A stretch of DNA of 6,917 nt from positions 1 to 6,917 of the forward strand of contig NZ_JZWV01000062.1 in NCBI RefSeq assembly GCF_000966975.1, given 5' to 3'. This DNA comes from Streptomyces katrae. Lineage in GTDB: Bacteria > Actinomycetota > Actinomycetes > Streptomycetales > Streptomycetaceae. Shown here piece after piece: positions 5,200-6,917 of this stretch; the stretch's first letter is position 1, and every line of letters starts with the position of its first letter. Position numbers and translations under genes: made by a program. Below the pieces are notes generated by a model. It had not been told where the DNA came from. It made no database searches and saw nothing but the letters and a program-made list of their open reading frames with translations.

Positions 5200-5205
5200 A
5201 AGGAG
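5200..5205 (+). promoter_or_regulatory. Ribosome-binding site deciding the acetyltransferase start
   Basis: AAGGAG ends six bases before ATG 5212, an ideal arrangement. The in-frame ATGs at 5176 and 5194 have no comparable site, so translation most likely begins at 5212. Confidence 0.85.
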
Positions 5206-5211
5206 AGTCGG

Positions 5212-5676
5212 ATGGCTGAGCAGGGTGGGGTTTCGGTCCGGGTCGCCGGGGAGGCGGATCTCGATGTGGCCGCCGAGCTGTTCCGGGGGTACCTGGAGTT
5301 CTACGAGGTGAGGGTCGAAGACCCGGCGCGGCCGCGGGAGTTCCTCGCCGAGCGGATCGCCAAGGACGAGTCGCTGGTGCTGCTCGGCGAGGTGGCGGGC
5401 CTTGGCACGGTCGGGTTCGCGCAGGTCTACCGGACGTTCTCCTCGCTGTCGTTGCGGCCGATCTGGGTGCTCGGGGACCTGTACGTCGCCCCGTCGGGCC
5501 GTCGCACCGGCGCCGGGCGGACGCTGCTGCGGGAGGTGCTGGAGCGGGCGCGGGAGGCCGGGGTGGCGGGCGTGCAGCTGGAGACCGGGTTCGCCAACGA
5601 GGTCGCGCAGGGGCTCTACGAGTCGGAGGGCTTCGTGCGGGAGGGGTACTACATCTACTTCCGTGAGCTCGGGTGA
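5212..5676 (+). CDS. GNAT-family N-acetyltransferase
   Basis: This is a 154-residue acetyl-CoA-dependent acetyltransferase, a single GNAT domain of typical size. Early strand and helices occupy 7-50 (VSVRVAGEADLDVAAELFRG). The acetyl-CoA pyrophosphate-binding motif A is clear: strand VLGDLYVAPSGRRTGAGRTL with R/QxxGxG as Arg97-Arg-Thr-Gly-Ala-Gly102, then an amphipathic helix. Motif B follows as VQLETGFANEVAQGLYESEG with the usual N...A..LYE..GF pattern (LYESEGF, about 136-141). The ending YYIYFRELG is common in small GNATs that modify amines or amino acids, but the substrate cannot be read. It lies 71 bases after the hydrolase. A possible -10 box CACAAT (5172-5177) with no clear -35 may give it its own promoter. 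Its stop codon lies 13 bases from that of the convergent polymerase gene. Confidence 0.92.
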   Translation: MAEQGGVSVRVAGEADLDVAAELFRGYLEFYEVRVEDPARPREFLAERIAKDESLVLLGEVAGLGTVGFAQVYRTFSSLSLRPIWVLGDLYVAPSGRRTGAGRTLLREVLERAREAGVAGVQLETGFANEVAQGLYESEGFVREGYYIYFRELG

Positions 5677-5689
5677 GGACCGAGGGCTC

Positions 5690-6917
5690 CTATTTGGCGT
5701 CCGCGTAGCACCGCACGACCGCGGTGGTGAAGGGGAAACGGACCGGAGTGTCGCCGAAGGCGATGCGGCCCGCGCGGTCGCCCGCCGTACGGATCGCCTC
5801 GGCGACGGCCTCGGCCTCCTCGGCCGGGCAGTGCACGATCACCTCGTCGTGCTGGAAGAACACCAGCTCCGCGCGCATGCCGGCGGTGGCCTGGCGCAGG
5901 GCCGCGAGCATCAGCAGGGCCCAGTCGGCGGCGCTGCCCTGCACGACGAAGTTGCGGGTGAAGCGGCCCCGGGCGCGGGTGTCCGTCGAGGCGTAGGACG
6001 GGGGCCGGCCGGGGGCCTCGTCCTCGCGGTCCTGGGGGATGCCCGCCTCGCCGTCCTCGGCGGCACCGGCCGGGGGCGGGCAGGTGCGGCCCAGCCAGGT
6101 GCGTACCAGGCGGCCCTCCTCGCCGGCGCGGGCCGCGTCGTCCACGTACGCCACGGCGCGGGGGAAGCGGCGGCGGAGGGCGGCGAGGTTCTTGAGGCCG
6201 TCGCCGGAGGTCTGGCCGTATACGGCGCCCAGCACGGCGATCTTGGCCTGCTCGCGGTCGCCGGAGAAGGACTGGCGGGAGACGGCCGTGTAGAGGTCCT
6301 CCGGCCGGCCGGCCACCTCCATGAAGGCGGGGTCACGGGAGATCGCCGCGAGGACCCGCGGCTCCATCTGGTCGGCGTCGGCGACGACGAGCCGCCAGCC
6401 CGGGTCGGCGACGACGGCCCGGCGGATCACCTTGGGGATCTGCAGGGCCCCGCCGCCGTGGGTGACCCAGCGGCCGGTCAGGGTGCCGGCGGGGACGAAC
6501 TCGGGGCGGAAACGGCCCTCGTGGACCCAGTCGGCGAGCCAGGACCAGCCGTGCGCGGTGTAGATCCGGTACAGCTTCTTGTAGAGGAGGAGCGGCGCGA
6601 CCGCCGGGTGGTCGACCTCCTGGAGCTCCCAGCGGCGGGTCGAGCGGAGTCTGATCCCGGCCTCGGCGAACGCCTTGACCACGTCGGCCGGCAGGTCCGG
6701 GCGGACCCGGCGGCCGAAGGCGGCGGAGATCTCGTCGGCCAGCTGGGCCAGGCGGCGGGGTTCGCCGCCGCCGGCGTAGCGCTCGCCGAGCAGCTCGGTG
6801 AGCAGGGCCCGGTGCACGTCGGCCCGCCAGGGCAGCCCGGCGTGGTGCATCTCGGCGGCGATGAGGAACGCCGCCGACTCGGCGGCGGTGAGGAGGCGGA
6901 GCCGGTCGGGGTGGGCG
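5690..6917 (-). CDS. DNA polymerase I-like protein (actinobacterial bifunctional 3'-5' exonuclease/DNA polymerase type), C-terminal part
   Basis: This is the polymerase domain of a family A DNA polymerase. The frame stays open through the right edge (HPDRLRLLTAAESAAFLIAA precedes the Met at 6850), so the start and any exonuclease domain lie outside the window. Numbering from Met6850, motif A is DADQMEPRVLA (catalytic Asp158; E. coli Pol I has DYSQIELRVLA). Motif B is Arg199-EQA-Lys203-IAV-Leu207-Gly, then Tyr211-Gly (usual RxxxKxxxFGxxYG). Motif C is QHDEV with Asp335-Glu336. STRRWEL, SGRW-like TGRWVT and GGGALQIP match the thumb/palm region, and FVVQGSAADW precedes motif C. Catalytic acids and the dNTP-contacting Arg and Lys are present, so activity is plausible, but the Phe-to-Leu, Tyr-to-Ala and Ser-to-Asp changes are unusual against true PolA. 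It is shorter and more divergent than PolA and is probably a second, repair- or mobile-origin polymerase. An acidic Gly/Pro/Glu-rich insert lies at 258-284. Confidence 0.88.
   Translation of the reverse strand, partial: AHPDRLRLLTAAESAAFLIAAEMHHAGLPWRADVHRALLTELLGERYAGGGEPRRLAQLADEISAAFGRRVRPDLPADVVKAFAEAGIRLRSTRRWELQEVDHPAVAPLLLYKKLYRIYTAHGWSWLADWVHEGRFRPEFVPAGTLTGRWVTHGGGALQIPKVIRRAVVADPGWRLVVADADQMEPRVLAAISRDPAFMEVAGRPEDLYTAVSRQSFSGDREQAKIAVLGAVYGQTSGDGLKNLAALRRRFPRAVAYVDDAARAGEEGRLVRTWLGRTCPPPAGAAEDGEAGIPQDREDEAPGRPPSYASTDTRARGRFTRNFVVQGSAADWALLMLAALRQATAGMRAELVFFQHDEVIVHCPAEEAEAVAEAIRTAGDRAGRIAFGDTPVRFPFTTAVVRCYADAK

Noticed and set aside
5176..5211. Earlier starts for the acetyltransferase (ATG 5176 or 5194)
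   Set aside because: Neither has a Shine-Dalgarno sequence, while AAGGAG is ideally spaced for ATG 5212, and GNAT homology begins after it.
1..6917. A defence island, CRISPR array or biosynthetic cluster
   Set aside because: No repeat-spacer pattern, no nuclease/helicase/toxin modules and no synthase genes were seen; the genes are ordinary chromosomal types.

Overview
The window is very GC-rich with strong G/C third-position bias, and its gene content (SigE-family ECF sigma factor, TAP-type secreted hydrolase, Streptomyces R61-like serine hydrolase, actinobacterial PolA-like polymerase) points to a Streptomyces or close relative. It looks like an ordinary chromosomal stretch, not a phage or mobile island. 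No integrase, transposase, CRISPR array or biosynthetic cluster was seen.

Left to right on the plus strand: the C-terminal half of a secreted alpha/beta hydrolase of the tripeptidyl-aminopeptidase type (1-801), closed by a hairpin; a tRNA-Thr(CGU) gene with encoded CCA (907-983), followed by a very strong intrinsic terminator (988-1024); a two-gene unit with a SigE-family ECF sigma factor (1122-1637), a plausible autoregulatory ECF promoter, and a single-pass membrane protein (1700-2950) that is probably its partner. The outer part of that membrane protein looks like two diverged copies of one domain.

From 2951 to 3931 there is no intact gene. It begins with three consecutive hairpins (2981-3039). 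Next comes a wrecked major-facilitator transporter gene on the minus strand (3077-3748), which has lost pieces and carries about 170 bp in inverted orientation. A G-run-rich leader (3889-3922) follows.

The right part has an exported penicillin-binding-type serine hydrolase close to the Streptomyces R61 DD-peptidase (3932-5140, plus), a small GNAT acetyltransferase (5212-5676, plus) and, converging on it 13 bp away, the C-terminal part of a DNA polymerase I-like gene (5690 to the right edge, minus) with unusual residues in its catalytic motifs.

No multi-gene novel system is evident. The points most worth a second look are the inversion-scrambled transporter pseudogene, the sigma factor/duplicated-domain membrane protein pair, and the divergent polymerase.
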